64,000 bases of DNA, taken from assembly GCF_020509005.1 (NCBI RefSeq), contig NC_063020.1, positions 1,116,001 to 1,180,000 on the forward strand. Direction: 5' to 3'. A model generated the notes under the pieces. The model was not told the origin of the DNA, did no database searches, and was given only the letters and a program-made list of their open reading frames with translations. This stretch comes from Fulvia fulva. Taxonomy: Eukaryota > Ascomycota > Dothideomycetes > Mycosphaerellales > Mycosphaerellaceae. This document shows, one piece after another, positions 46,834-60,400 of this stretch. Numbering within the stretch: the stretch's first letter is position 1; each line of letters begins with the position of its first letter. The position numbers were made by a program, and so were the translations under genes.

Positions 46834-47873
46834 TAAGGAAGGAATTGTATTTAGTAAGCTAGCTACGAGATAAGGTAATAAGTCTTAACCGCGCTTCCCT
46901 ACTTATCTAGTACTACCGTATAGCCTCGTTTCGAGAGGTTAGCCTAGAGTAAAAGCTTCCCTCTACGCCCTCCCTCCCTATTTACTCCTTAAGCTAATAT
47001 CTACCTCTATAAGCCTAAGCCCTTTAGTGCTCTCTATTAACCGATATACGTATCCGTCCTCTCGGGCTATATAGATAGTATTAGCCGTCGCTACTAGTAT
47101 ATACTACGCCCTAGGTTTTGACGCTATTCGCGTTACCGTAGCCTATCTCTAGAAAGCGGCCGTCTATACCTCGTAGGTTTGCTCGGGGCACACACTACGC
47201 CGGGTAGCGTACTCCTTACGTTTCTACCTACTAACTAATATAAAGTTCCTTATTACCCTGCCCTCGATCCTCCCCGATTATAGAACTAATCTACTTATAT
47301 TATACGTCTTTTCCCCGTCCTAATAGCCGTCTTTTCCTTACTTAGGCTATCGTCTTTTCCTCGTCGCAATCTACTAGATTAGACTAGGTACGTTATGTAG
47401 CGGGATAGGTAGTACCTTAGATAAAATCCTCGTTCCTATATTAGGTATTTAATAGGCCCTTATAGGCTTCGTCGCGTATCTACCTACCTACCGTATTGCC
47501 CGCTAGTAAACACTAGATTGTTTCGTAGTCCGCTCGACGCCGTCGTATAGTCCGCTTAGTTGTTATTCTATAGTCCGCTCGTCTAATGTTCGTCGCTTAG
47601 CCCGCTCGGTTTACGGTCTCCGGAGGTGAAAATTCTATACTTATACTAGAGGTGTCCTATCGAGCGTCTAGGCTACGGTTCCGCGCCCTTCTTATACGTA
47701 GAAAGAAGAGGGACTCGCTCCCGATACGAGTATACGCTCGTCGGATAGTTTTTATACCCGTTTTACTAGTAGTCCTCTATTCGCCGCGGCTTCGCCTACG
47801 TTACGCGCCCGTCGCGTCTACGACGCTCTAGCGTAAGAATACTTAGCTCTCTCGTAGTAAGACGAGAGGTTCG

Positions 47874-48169
47874 TGTTACGGTTCGATTCGTGGGAACCCC
47901 ACAGCCATTCACTACGCGATGAGAGCAAGGAAACCTGTGGGACAGAGAGCAAGAGATCAAGAGGACAAGAGATTAAGAGAGCAGGACAGATCACGCCAAG
48001 ACATGGCACTATATAGACGACGCTTCTTTACGAGTAGATAGGAGCCTCGTGCTCAACTCATTTTAAGTATACACCATATACTGTTTGGGACCACTACCTT
48101 CTCAACGAGTCAGAGACATCACTGCAAAGATCCAAGCCCGGTTGGGATAACGTACAGCGGTTCCTAACA
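47874..48169 (+). repeat. 5' LTR of the gag-only element
   Basis: 296 bp, TGTTACGG to TTCCTAACA. A TATA-like ACTATATAGAC occurs at about 48009. The last 14 nt recur at 49441-49454. Confidence 0.7.
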
Positions 48170-48201
48170 ACTTTGAGCACCACCACCAGGGCCCTTTGCA
48201 C

Positions 48202-49191
48202 ATGTCTGGGAGAGACGCTACCCGGAGTCCGTCACGACAACAGCCACAGTCAACTGGCATCACGGAACGAATGAGCGAAATGTCGATTACTGGAAGCGGA
48301 AAACGATCAACACCCTCTGCAAGCTCGAACAGCATGCACGAGTTCACCAAGGCACCTAAGGTGTCACCACCGGAGACGTTCGATGGGACACAAGGGAAGC
48401 TGGAGGCTTTTCAGCTGCAGGTTCAGCTGTACCTCTACTTCAACGCCCAACAGTTTAATGGCGAGGCCTCTAAGGTCTTGTACGCCGCATCCTTCCTAAG
48501 GGGCAGGGCAGCCCGGGGGTTCAGACCATACCTCAAAGACTGGCTCAACAACCAGGACGAAGGAGACAACCCGAAGACAGAAACCCGGAAGATATTTGCC
48601 GACTACGATGAGTTCGAGATCAAACTGAATGATCTCTACGGGATACCTAATGAAGAGGTTCATGCCGACCGACATATCCGACAACTCCGACAGAACACCT
48701 CAGTTGCCGTCTATGCTTCTGAATTCCAGGGATATGCCGCCGACCTCGAGTGGAACGACGCAGCGTTTCGTTCCCAGTTCTACCTAGGCTTGAAGGACAA
48801 CGTCAAAGCCGAATTATCTCGAAACTCCAGTCTCACCAGCTTGGCCGCGATGGTCAAGGCTGCAAAGGAAATCGACGAGAGACTCCAGGAGTTGAAGTAC
48901 GACCGATTCGTACAGCCTGGATTCCAGAGACCCGCGAGAAGCGGAAGAGGGGGCTTCAAGGCCAGAAGTCATGACCCTGATTATGGAGAGCCGATGGAGC
49001 TCGACGCCACGGAAAGGCGCGGACGAAGCAAGCAGTTAACAAGAGATCTAACTTGCTATGCATGTGGAAGGAAAGGCCACTATGCTAGAGACTGTCCGAA
49101 GAAGAATATTGTTAGCCGCGAGTTCAACGCTATGGATCGGGCAACGACGACGTACGGGGAATGCGAGAACTTCTTCTCGAAATCTGCCTAG
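48202..49191 (+). CDS. gag: Retrotransposon Gag protein with CCHC zinc knuckle, intact
   Basis: A 329-codon frame from ATG 48202. The N-terminus is Ser/Arg-rich and disordered. The gag core follows: FDGTQGKLEAFQLQVQLYLYF, ASFLRGRAARGFRPYL, YGIPNEEVHADRHIRQLRQ, ASEFQGYAADLEW, FYLGLKDNVKAEL. A basic linker leads to the CCHC knuckle CYACGRKGHYARDC, then a short tail. The order matches Ty3/gypsy Gag, which packages element RNA into particles. No pol frame follows, so mobilisation would need enzymes from another element. Confidence 0.9.
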   Translation: MSGRDATRSPSRQQPQSTGITERMSEMSITGSGKRSTPSASSNSMHEFTKAPKVSPPETFDGTQGKLEAFQLQVQLYLYFNAQQFNGEASKVLYAASFLRGRAARGFRPYLKDWLNNQDEGDNPKTETRKIFADYDEFEIKLNDLYGIPNEEVHADRHIRQLRQNTSVAVYASEFQGYAADLEWNDAAFRSQFYLGLKDNVKAELSRNSSLTSLAAMVKAAKEIDERLQELKYDRFVQPGFQRPARSGRGGFKARSHDPDYGEPMELDATERRGRSKQLTRDLTCYACGRKGHYARDCPKKNIVSREFNAMDRATTTYGECENFFSKSA

Positions 49192-49496
49192 CAGAAACAA
49201 CCTGACGACAACGGCCTCACACCGCGGACTCTTGGTGTGAAGGTTCGGGAGAAAAGAGACCCTTTAACGGATCGTCGAGAGGGACACCCGTTATCGTACT
49301 CCAGTGGTCCAGAGGCATTTCGAGAATGCCATGAAAGAAAGATTGATCCGGTACCTCTACGCCGGAAGGAACAGAGAAAGGGAGAACGGACTCGGGAGCG
49401 GGATCCTCGGACTCCAGTTCCTCGAGTGCCAAGGCAGTGGAGCGGTTCCTAACAGTTCGTAGCCGACACTACGTATAGGTAATTCTCGTCGTTGAC

Positions 49497-52400
49497 CCTT
49501 ACTATATTATCGATAGAACTATATACTCGGAACTGAACTAGTATACGTATAGTCTATTAACGATAAGGGTATTATACTAAGAGGCGTTCTTTAGACCGAG
49601 ATACTAGTACTAGAGAGTTCGCGACCTTAAGCTCTATCTAATTACGCTAAACCCTACGTAGAGGATAAAGACGAACCTATAGTAGTATAGGAGACGTATA
49701 CGACGAAGGTAGTAATACGATATACCGTCGACACCTACGATAAACCGGAACCGTCTTACTACGTCCGCTAGCTACTACCCGCCGATAGGATTGAAACACT
49801 TAAGCGCCTAGCGCGTCGAACGAAGAAAGAACTAAAGGTCGAGACTGAGCCGGAGATCGATATCAAGCCTATTAATATAGAAGCACTTCGGGGTATAAGC
49901 CGGAGGAAGGGCTATAAAGTATATATAATATAGATATTTAACCCGAAAGAAAATCCTAATAAGCAAGTCGCGCGAGACCCGCTATCCGCGTATATACTAA
50001 AGGCTTTCGGTATAAGAGCGAAGCTAGTACTAGGAGGAAGCGCGGCGATATTAGTAGACACTAATACTTAAGAAAATATAGATAGATAGAAGGAGCCCCG
50101 GGGTAACTATACCTAGCGGTAACTTAACGCCTCTACTATATTAGCTAACGACTATTAACGTTTTATAAACGGTAAGGACAAAGACTAGGATCCTATCCCT
50201 TTGTTACTAGTAGAGTTTAGGGAAATAGCTAGGCTGTTTAGCTATAAGGAAGTAGATAAGGTCCTACCGCGACGGCCTAGCGTAGACTATAAGATTAAGC
50301 TAAAGAATAGTTAGATACCGCTATTTCGAAGACTATACTCCTTCTCTATACGAGAGAACGAGGTGATTAAGAAGTGGATTGACGACTAACTTAAGAAAGG
50401 TTTTATTTAGAGAAGCGTATTACTAGTAGTAGTACCTATTCTAATAGTCAAAAAGCCGGGTAGAGAGCTACGAGTATACGTAGACTATAGAGCTCTAAAC
50501 GCGCTTACGACGAAGAGTCGCTACCCGATTCTACTATTTTAAGAGACCTTAGATTATATTACTAGCGCGTAATAGTTCACTAAGCTAGATGTTATCGCTA
50601 CGTTCAATTGTATCTGTATTATAGTAGGAGACGAGTAGAAAACGGCCTTTACTACTAGATATAGGCAGTTTAAGTACGTAGTTATGCCTTTTAGACTATA
50701 TAATATACTAGGAACGTTTCAGTCATTTATAAACGATATACTAAGGGAGTTTCTAGATAACTTCGTATTATGTTTCCTTAATAACGTACTTGTCTTTAGC
50801 AAGACAAGAGAAGAGTATATCTAATATATCCTAAAGGTTCTATAAAAGCTAGATACCGCTAGGCTCTAGTTAGATATTGATAAATACGAGTTCTTTAGAT
50901 ACGAGACTACTTATCTAGGTGTTATTATCACAAATAAGGGTATTAAGATAGACCTAGCTAGGATTAAATACGTTAAGAATTGGCCTATACCCGCGAATAT
51001 CACCGACATCTTATCGTTTATAGAGTTTACTAACTTCTACCGTAGGTTTATTAAGGATTTCAGTAAGATCTACTTACCTATAACGAAGCTTACGAGGAAG
51101 AATGTCCTATAGGACTAGTCTCTAGTATATTAATAGGCGTTCGAGGTATTAAAGTAAGCATTTATTAATACGCCTACCTTAAAACACTTCTACCTAGGGC
51201 GAGAGACTATTCTAGAAACAGATGCCTTAGATTACGTAACAGTAGTAGTACTCTTATAACGTAACGAGCGAGGAGCGTTATATCCTATCGCTTATATATC
51301 TAAGAAGATAGATCCCTAGTAATATAACTACGACATCTACGATAAGGAGCTCCTAGCTATTATATAAGCTTTCGAGGAATAGCGACCGGAGCTAACTATT
51401 AACGAATACGGTACTAACGATTATAAGAATCTACTAGACCCGGAATCTAAGGACAAGCCGACGCTTATATACTCCGATCATAAGAACCCTCGAATAGTTT
51501 ATAAGTACGAAGCAATTGAACCGTAGACAAGCTCGCTAGGCCGAGTTTCTCTCGTAGTTCTTCTTTAAGATCGTCTATAGGCTAGGAGTTTAAGGTACTA
51601 AGCTAGATAGCTTAACCCGACGTTTATAGGACTTGCCGAAGCCTAGAGACCTAGATAACCTACGTAACTAATAGTAGTATTAGGTATTACTAGGCCTAGA
51701 TTATATCCTAAATCTGTTATCTACTAGAGTATTATCGGTATATAATAATAACGTTATAACCCCGCTTACGACCGCTATTTAAGGACTCTATACGTAACTA
51801 GAGGCTAAGGAAGCCGTTTAATAGCTAGAACGAGATGATCTATACACCTTACTAAGGAAGAACCGTATCGATAACTATTACCTAGTCCTAGTCGGAGGTA
51901 CAATATATATTAAGAATATATATAGTAGTTATAGCCTATTCGTTCCTCCGGAGTTAGAAGACAATCTAGATAAAGGTGAAATCCTAGTACGTACTCGTAT
52001 CGTATAGGCTTTCTACGACTATATAGTAGCTAGTTACTTAGGAGACGAGAAGACGTATAAATTAGTAGCTCGTAACTATACAAATGCTAGGTATCGTACG
52101 ATTTATTAAGAGCTATATACGTACCTACCACGCTTACCGTACGGACAAGAACACTAATATCTAGTACCTAGGACTATTAAGACCGCTACTAGTACTATTT
52201 AGCGCTTAGGAGGATATCTCTATTAACTTTGTAGTTAAACTACTAAAGGATATAAGCGTAGTCGACGGATAAACGTACGAGAACATTATAACCGTTATAT
52301 ACCGCTTAACTAATAAGCGACATATCATTCCTATCACCTCGATAATAGTAGAGCATTACGTACTAGTATTCCTTAAGTACGTGTTTAGTAGATATAGGCT

Positions 52401-53808
52401 CCCGAAGTCTATTGTCTCGGATCGTAGTACGTAATAGGTTTCCGTATTCTAGCGTAGGATATACGCGCTACTTAGTATTAATCGAAAGCTATCTTTGTCG
52501 TTCTATCTAGAAATAGATAGATAGTCGGAGAACACGAACAAAGTAATAGAGTAATACCTACGTATCTTTATTAACTATACCTAGGACGACTAGCTAGATT
52601 AGACTCTGTTAGCTAAGTTTATAGCAATTAATATAGTGTCCGTAATAATAGGCGTCTCGCCGTTCTATACTAATACTAGGCGTAATCTAAGGTTCTCTAA
52701 GTTCGACTTAGACTTACCTATACTACTAATACTATATAAATAGCGACTAGACGCCGAGTCCGCGGACAAGTTTACGGCTAAGATATAAGAGATATACTAA
52801 TACTTACGATAGTAGATAGCCTTAGTATAAGTAGTCTAAGCTAAGTACGTAAACTAGACGCGTATACCTATACTACGGTACGCTAAAGGCGACGAAGTAT
52901 AGGTAAGTACTAAGAACTAGACGATAGAGAGACCTTCTCGTAAGATAGACGTAAAGTAGTCTAGACCGTACGTAATTACGGAGGTACTACCGGGCAATAC
53001 TTATAAAGTAGAGCTCCTACCTACTTTAAATATCGATAATCGCTTCTACTTATACCTTCTTATACTAGTTTATCCGCCGGTTATAGGATAGACACAACCC
53101 GTACTACTACCGATCCGAATTGTCGACGACGAATAATACGAAGCCGATCCCGCCGAACCCGATTAATAGGAAGTTAAGCAAATTCTAGACTATAAGAAGA
53201 GATAGCCGCGAGGACTAATACCGGTAGGAGGTAAATAGCTATATTAGGAATACTTAGTAAAATACATTAGATATAATAAGCTATCCTATAAAGCTACGGA
53301 CTAGGTTATCGAGACTACCGCCGCCTCCGTAGCCGACTTTTACTATAACTATCCGAGAGCTACTAAGCTACCTAGTTTTTAACTACCTATAGACTAGATA
53401 CCGAATAAGAATACTATAGGTATACGTATAGCGCGCTAACTAGTATAAGTAGCGATAGCTCTAATACCGGTAGAACGAGGCCTCCGGGCTTATAAGAAAG
53501 AGAGTGATACGTATAGTCTAATAGATAATAAGGTGTTAACGAAGGTAATAGGAGATATAATAGATACGAAAGATATAAGAGGAGAGGAGAGTGCTCCGGA
53601 GCGCACTCTAAGAGGGGGGCTAGTGTTACCGTACCGGCGTATATTTACTTAAACCCGCGGGTACGTACCTAGACCTCGTGCCCGCTAACTAATCCGACTA
53701 GCGGCTTAGCGCCCGTATATAACTCTCGCGCCCTCCGCGCCTCCCTTAGATAGAACATCTATTCGACTTATACCTTACCCGACTACGTACTTATACCTAC
53801 TTATAATA
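49497..53808 (+). mobile_element. Gypsy family 2, pol and 3' LTR, RIP-degraded
   Basis: The plus reading shows reverse transcriptase at about 50.28-51.1 kb ([32 protein letters not shown], with the YxDD site altered to FLNNVL), RNase H at about 51.2-51.64 kb, integrase at about 52.1-52.7 kb and a chromodomain-like end at about 53.18-53.37 kb (YLVKYIRYNK). A purine tract (AAGAGGGGGG) precedes the LTR. The left part is missing or replaced by X/LINE-B. Confidence 0.85.
53624..53808 (+). repeat. 185-bp LTR of gypsy family 2, right copy
   Basis: TGTTACCG to TTATAATA, the same length as 38598-38782. Followed by gtacg, which does not match the base run before the left copy. Confidence 0.9.
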
Positions 53809-53940
53809 GTACGTACTTCTATATTAGTAAGGATATACTAGAATCTAACTAGGAGGTAGTATACTACGTAGACGAAGAAGGCGAGGGAGATATTACCTCC
53901 CTCTACGTAAGTAGTACTAAGATATATATTATAATACGGG
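53809..53940 (+). mobile_element. LINE endonuclease fragment (LINE-A family)
   Basis: Matches the reverse complement of about 33410-33520 in LINE-A (gtacgt.cttctatattagtaagg onward). Gypsy family 2 inserted at its left edge. Confidence 0.75.
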
Positions 53941-54238
53941 TCTAGGCTACTCTCGGTAGGTAAAAGGGTGTCGTAGCTAAGTAATCGAATAAGTTCTACG
54001 GAGAAGAGAAGTTCTAGCTAAGGCGCGTATTAAAGATAAGCGCGACGTTTACCGAGCCGAGGCGTTACGTTATATTTACGAAGTTACGTAACCCGAAGGC
54101 CGTAGGCCGTAGGGCTATACCGTAATACTACCCCCCTTCTTAAATCGCCTTAAGCGCCTACGAGGCGGTATCTATTAATTCAAAATAAGCAACGCTCTAT
54201 AGGGTATATCTATCTAACTCTATAATCTAAAACTCCGG

Positions 54239-54422
54239 TGTTACGGGCGACCCGCGCTACTTTACTACCGAAGCGTCGGCCCGGCTAAACCGCGGACCTT
54301 CCGCATCGGGTTAGCGCGGCTTAGCGCTTCCTTATAAGCCCGCCGCGCCTCGCGCTCCTCTTTCGTAGCTTCGTAGAACAATAACTATCTTAATTAGACT
54401 CTATAGTACGCGCGCCCTTATA
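54239..54422 (+). repeat. 5' LTR of element 3
   Basis: 184 bp, TGTTACGGGCGACCCG to CGCCCTTATA. Confidence 0.95.
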
Positions 54423-57400
54423 GTTTGTTCTACTACCCTACCTAGATCACGGATTTAGGTAAGGGACGCGTAATAATAGGACAGAACTCGAATCGCGAGA
54501 GCGCGATACTCTAGAACACGGTAAGGCGCATTACGCGTAGATACCTAGAGAGCGTAACGCGGCGACATTATTAGTAGGTAGTCGCGCGTTAGTAAATAGT
54601 CAGGATATAGGTATCGTTACGCCTCCCCCGAATAACCTAGACAATATAACCTTATAGATAGATAGCGGCATACCGCTACCCTAGAAGCCTAATTAGAAGG
54701 GTAAAGGCAAGTAGTAACGTACCTCTCTTTTCCCCGACCTCTCCTCTTTTCCTTAGAGTTAGACATAGGACGATAACCGGCGTGTTATAGTTAATACCGG
54801 TGTCGCGTTATAGTAAGAGATTGACGAAGTATACTAGAAGGCTATCGACCGAGTAGTAGCTAGCGAGATTAACTTTATAGAACTGTTCGAGTTTAAGCTC
54901 GAAGAGAACCCTAACGACCCCGACGAACTAGACGAGGTGTATCTATTACTCGACGAGGCAGAGTATATCCTCGCATCCGAATACTAGAATGTCGATCTAG
55001 ACAAACTCGCGAACCTCGCTTCCTAACACCTAAAGACTACCTATAATTTAGTACTATAGGTAGTCAATACTACAATTACTAAAGGCTAGTAACTCGATAT
55101 GATAGAGCGAGCTAATACCGTCTAGAACGACTAGTACACTACGCTATACACCGAGTACGACCGTATCTATAAGATACTATAAAGCGAAGAGGCTATAACG
55201 TAGAGAATGGCCGCGGACCTTAAGAGTAAGAAGGATTACGACCTAGCCAAGTTATAAGAGGTAGAGAAGAAGTATAAGGAAGCTAATAACTTATATAAGT
55301 AGTTTAGTAAGATCTACGAGAAAGGAAAGAAGAAGGCACAGGATGCCGAGGCAAAGAAGCAGGACGCTAAAGCAAAAAACCTAGCCCTATAGAAGGAGAT
55401 CGATGACTTGAAGGCTCTACTCGAAGCTATAGGCACTATATAGAACGAAGGAGGCAATCGAGGCCGATCTAGTCGCCGACCCTCTCGTTCCCGCCTACGT
55501 AAGACTTTACTCGAGTAGCTAATACGTAAGTACCGCGAAGCTACTAGTAGAGACGGGGGTAGTAGTAGTAGAGATGACGATAATAATAGTAATAGCGGAA
55601 GACGTAACAACCGCCGCGATAATCGCCTACGCCTAGACAACCGCGACTCGAGACTACGTTCTAGTCGTATATAGACACTACTTACGGACCTCTCTAAACG
55701 CCTATTTACTATCGACCGCACCCTAATTCGCGGCATAGAGATTAGGAAAGGCGTGCTAGATCCTAGACACTTTTAGAACGATAACGATCCGAATTTCGAC
55801 AGCTAGTATAGTAGCGTGCTCCTAAAGTTAACTATAGCCACTTTCCGTATAGAAGTAGATAGTCTACGCTTCGTGTACGGATAGACCTAAGGAAATCCCT
55901 AGCGAAGCATTAAGCCGAGGATCCCTATACTAGGGCAATAGTCCTTTAATAAGTTTAAGACGGGCGAAGAACTATTAGATTAGATAATACGCTAGTATAG
56001 TACCCGTAACGAAGGAACTAAGGCTATAGTTAACATCGCTACCTATAAGTAAGAGTAGGGCGAGACCTTCGTAGCCTTCTACGCTCGCTATTCGAAGCTA
56101 CGTGCCTAGATAGAATAGAGCGATAAGACCGAGCTTATACTATTCCGTAACCGACTAAACCGTAAGTACTTTATTAAGACCTTTAGTGACCGCGAAGTCG
56201 ACCGTCGACTATATAATATATAGGACGTTATCGAAGAGTATACTATCCTAGACGAGAGCTTCTACGAAACAGACCGCCTATACCCGTAGAAGGAGCGTCC
56301 TCGTAGTAACGGTAACGGCGGCGATAATAACTAGAATAGCTTAGTAGCTACTAGTACCGCTATAGGCGTAGTAGGTACCGTAGTCTAGCGTCCTCCGTAA
56401 TACGCCGGCACTAAGAAGAAGGAAGATCTACCCGTTCAATTATAGAATCTACTATAGCTTAACCGTAAGTAGCGCGAAGAACTTAAGAAGTAAGGTAAGT
56501 ACTACCGCTACCGTATAGGCTCGTATATATCGACTAACCCCGAGTGCCCGATGTACGGTTACGATAGCGACTATCGCCTACCGCGACTACGAAATAACGC
56601 GAACGCTAACCCAAACCTTAGCTCCCTTACTACAGACCTATAGCAATAGGGAAATGGCACGACCGCTGCCTAAGCGTAGTAGATAGCGGTCAACCGAACT
56701 TCCTAGGTCAGAAAGAGCATAAGATTAAGAGATATAGAATGTAAGAGTCGGACTATAGTAAGGGCGAGCTAAGATTGTTAGCTTACGTACTAAAAGGACA
56801 ACAACTAGATATATATCCTTATATAGTACTACTAGTAATAATACAATATTAAAAGGCTCGAGGCCTATTAGATTCTACGAGCACATCTCTCTTTCTTAAC
56901 TAGAAATTTATACGTAAACATATAATACCCCTCTTCGAGCTAGTAAAAAGTAAGAGGCTTACGCTAGGAGATAGAAAGGTAAATACACGGCGTATTACCT
57001 ACGTAGCCTTGATCGACGTAGTTATCGGTAGTTATTACGAGCAAATAATATACTACGTAACCGACCTCGAGTACGACATCGTCCTTAGACTACTATAGTT
57101 AAGCTAGTACAACCCCGATATCTTCTAGGCTATAGGTAAGGTAGCTTTTAGATCCGACTACTACTTTAGTTATTATCTACCTAACCGGACATCGATAATA
57201 GTACAGTCCCTAAACTACCTTAGAAGGTAGGTATAAGTACGATACGGACTAGAGCCCTTTACTAGAACCTCCGGTAGGTTTATAGTAGGAGGGGCGGAGT
57301 TAAATATCTTATCGTTTAGTATAGGCGACGAAGAAGAGGTGGACTACTAGGGCGTTTCTTAACGCGTATAGGAGATGTACGCGTACCGGCCTAGAGCTAA

Positions 57401-60400
57401 GTACTTCTACATCTTGCCTACGGGACGTAAGGACGAGGGCGGCGACCTAAAGCTAAGTGCTATAGCGGCTAATAACCTAGATCAGTTCCTAAACAAGCAA
57501 TTTAACCACAATCCGAAGGAGAAGCTCCTATAGATATATTATAACATCGCGGACGCCTTCTCGGCGAAAGATTATAAGGGACTCCTACCTTATCGACCCG
57601 GGATAGATTACGAGATTTATATCAAACCGGACGGGCCCTAGGAGCCACTATATCGTAAACCCTACGGCTTAGCTAAGAAGGAAAATGAAGCTGTAAAGAA
57701 GTAGATACTAGAGCAATCCGAAGAAGGTAAAATACGTAAAGTAGGCTAAAAGACAAGTCAATCGCCTACGCCGGTCCTAGTTATAAGGAAACTAGGTAGA
57801 GGGCTACGAGTATATATCGACTACCGCGGCCTTAACGCTATTACGATCAAGAACAGATATCCGATTTCCCTAATATAGGAGACGCTTAACCGTATATACG
57901 GCAAGAAGTACTTTACGAAGCTAGACATTATAGTAGCCTTTAACAAGTTACGTATTATAGAGGGGCATAAATAGTTGACGGCGTTTACGACACGGTACGG
58001 TATATACGAATGCCTCGTATTGCCCTTCGGACTATATAACGGCCCAGCCTCGTTCTAGTCTTATATTAACAAGGTGTTATAGGAACATTTAGATGACTTC
58101 GTCTCCGTATACCTAGATAACGTACTAATCTTTAGCGATATACTAGAAGAACATATCGAGTATATACGTAAAGTCCTTATTAAGCTTAGAGACGTAGGGC
58201 TGATAGTAGACATCGATAAGTACGAATTCTATTAGTAGCGAGTTAAGTACCTAGGACTAATTATTACGCCTGACGGAATTAAGATAGATCTAGAGAAGCT
58301 CGAATATATATAGATATAGGAAGCACTAACAAACCTGAAAGATATATAGGCCTTCCTAGGCTTCGCTAACTTCTACCGCCGCTTTATTAAGGCCTTCTTA
58401 CGACTAGCCGTACCTTTAACCAATCTGACAAGAAGCGAAGGACCTAGTAATCATAAGAATCGGAGAATCGACTAGATAGTAGATTATTAGCGCGCCTTCG
58501 ACGCATTAAAAGCTACGTTTAGTAAAGCGGGTATACTCGCGTATTACGTTCCGGGCAGACAGACCGTAGTAGAGACGGATTCCTTAGACTTTATAAACGT
58601 AGGAGTATTATTATAGTATGATAACGAAGGCGTTTTACACCCGGTAGCCTTCTATTCGAAGAAGCTTAGTCCGTAGGAGTATAATTACGAGATTTACGAC
58701 AAGGAGCTCCTCGTAATTATTAAGACCTTCGAGGAATAGCGACCGGAGCTAGCCTATAAAGCAGATAATAGTAGCGAGCTAGTCAAGGTATTTACGGACT
58801 ATAAGAACTTGGAATACTTTATAACGACGAAGTAGCTAAATCGTCGGTAAGTACGGTAGGTAGAGTTCCTATCGCAATTCAACTTCTAGATTATATATCG
58901 CCCCGGGGTATAAGGAACTAAGCTAGATAGCCTGACGAGACGTAGCTAGGACCTTCCGTAGGGGGTGGACGATCCGAGAAATTAGTACTAGTATTAGACA
59001 TTGCTTCCGCCGGAGCGATTCCTTAAGATCGACTCTATATAAGCTACCGTCGAAGATACGCCCGAGGAGGAAGACACGACTCTACTAAACCCTAAAGCCG
59101 TAGAGTTTATTCTAGAACCTGAGCTAGTACCGTAGTTAGTACAGCCTACGTATAAAGTCTAGATTAAAGCCGAACTCGAATACCGTATAACGACCGCTTA
59201 CGCTTTAGATAGCGAGCTTAAAGTAGCTATTAAGCTACTATAGAAGGATAGTAGTACTATCCCTCTTTGTTATAGAAGGCGAAAATACACCCTACGTATT
59301 ATAAGGTAGATAGCGATATATTATATATCCGTAATTAGTACGAAGGTTAGAGCCTATAGGTACTAAATAACTAAGCTCTATAGACTCGATTAATTAAGAT
59401 GAACTACGATACTCTAGTAGTAGGACATCTAGGGCGGGCACGTATATACGAACTCGTAGCACGTGAATTCTACTAGCCTAGGCTAGTAAGATCCGTACGT
59501 AGATATACCGCGAATTGCCGTACCTACCGTATATCGAAATCTCTATATACCTAGCGACTAGGATTATTATACCTACTTTCTGTTCCGGACCGACTATAGA
59601 GACATATCGTAGTCGACTTCGTCGTCGAACTTCTAGATAGTACCGTTAACGGCATGACTTATAATAATATTATGACCGTTACGGACCGACTAACTAAAGA
59701 AGTCGAGTTAATTCCTATCGGAGCTATAATAGTATAGAACGCGGCAAGACTTTTCCTTAAACACGTCTTTTGCCGTCGAGGCCTACCTAACACTATTACC
59801 TCGGACAGAGGGCGGTAGTAGATCGCGACTTTCTAGAAGAAGCTCTATAAGATGTTACGTATTAATCGTAAGCTAAGTTCTTCCTACTACCCTAAGACTA
59901 ACGGACAGTCTAAGCGTACGAACTAGGCTATAGAATAGTACCTACGTATATTCGTTAACGAGGCACAAAGTGATTAGGTAGACTAGCTTTGTCTAGCGCA
60001 ATTCGTAATTAATAACTATATCTTAGAGACCACCGGCGTATCTCCTCTCTATACTACGCTTAGCTACAATCTAGAATTCACGGAGCGTATCGACGTATAG
60101 GTAGGCAAAGACCGATAGATAACGACACTATAGCGATTAGATAGCAAATCTGCCGAGACGTTTATTAAGCGACTATATAGCCTATATAAGAATCTATAAG
60201 AGAATATAAGAATGTCGTAAGCGCTATAAGCTAAGGCCGCGAATCGCTATCGAAGCATCCTACTAGATTATAAAGTAGGCGATATAGTATACCTTAGTAT
60301 AAAGAACATCCGTACGACACGGCCGTCTAAGAAGCTCGATAGATAATACGCTAGTCCCTATAGAATTACTAAGGTAATGCCTACTAGACTCTCGTATAAG

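Larger units (their letters stand above)
47874..49454 (+). mobile_element. Gag-only LTR element, unmutated
   Basis: A 1581-bp insert in X copy 2 that starts TGTTACGG and ends CCTAACA, flanked by gttcg (47869-47873 and 49455-49459). Composition is normal, unlike its surroundings. It carries an intact gag gene but no protease, RT or integrase. The 5' LTR (47874-48169) is complete; of the 3' LTR only the last 14 nt (agcggttcctaaca) are left, so the 3' part was probably deleted after insertion. Confidence 0.85.
46834..49496 (-). mobile_element. Module X, copy 2, RIP-mutated and split by a gag element
   Basis: 46834-47873 (1040 bp) plus 49460-49496 (37 bp) give 1077 bp, exactly the length of copy 1. 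Most differences are CA to TA or TG to TA. The LINE side is joined to LINE-B and the outer end lies against gypsy family-2 sequence. Confidence 0.9.

Noticed and set aside
38598..53808. One 15-kb gypsy element bounded by the two 185-bp LTRs
   Set aside because: The 5-bp flanks differ (gttct versus gtacg) and the LINE sequences outside do not join up.
55314..55736. Arg/Leu-rich minus frame of 140 codons
   Set aside because: Antisense of RIP-mutated gag sequence in element 3; stop-free only because RIP removed CA/TG on both strands.
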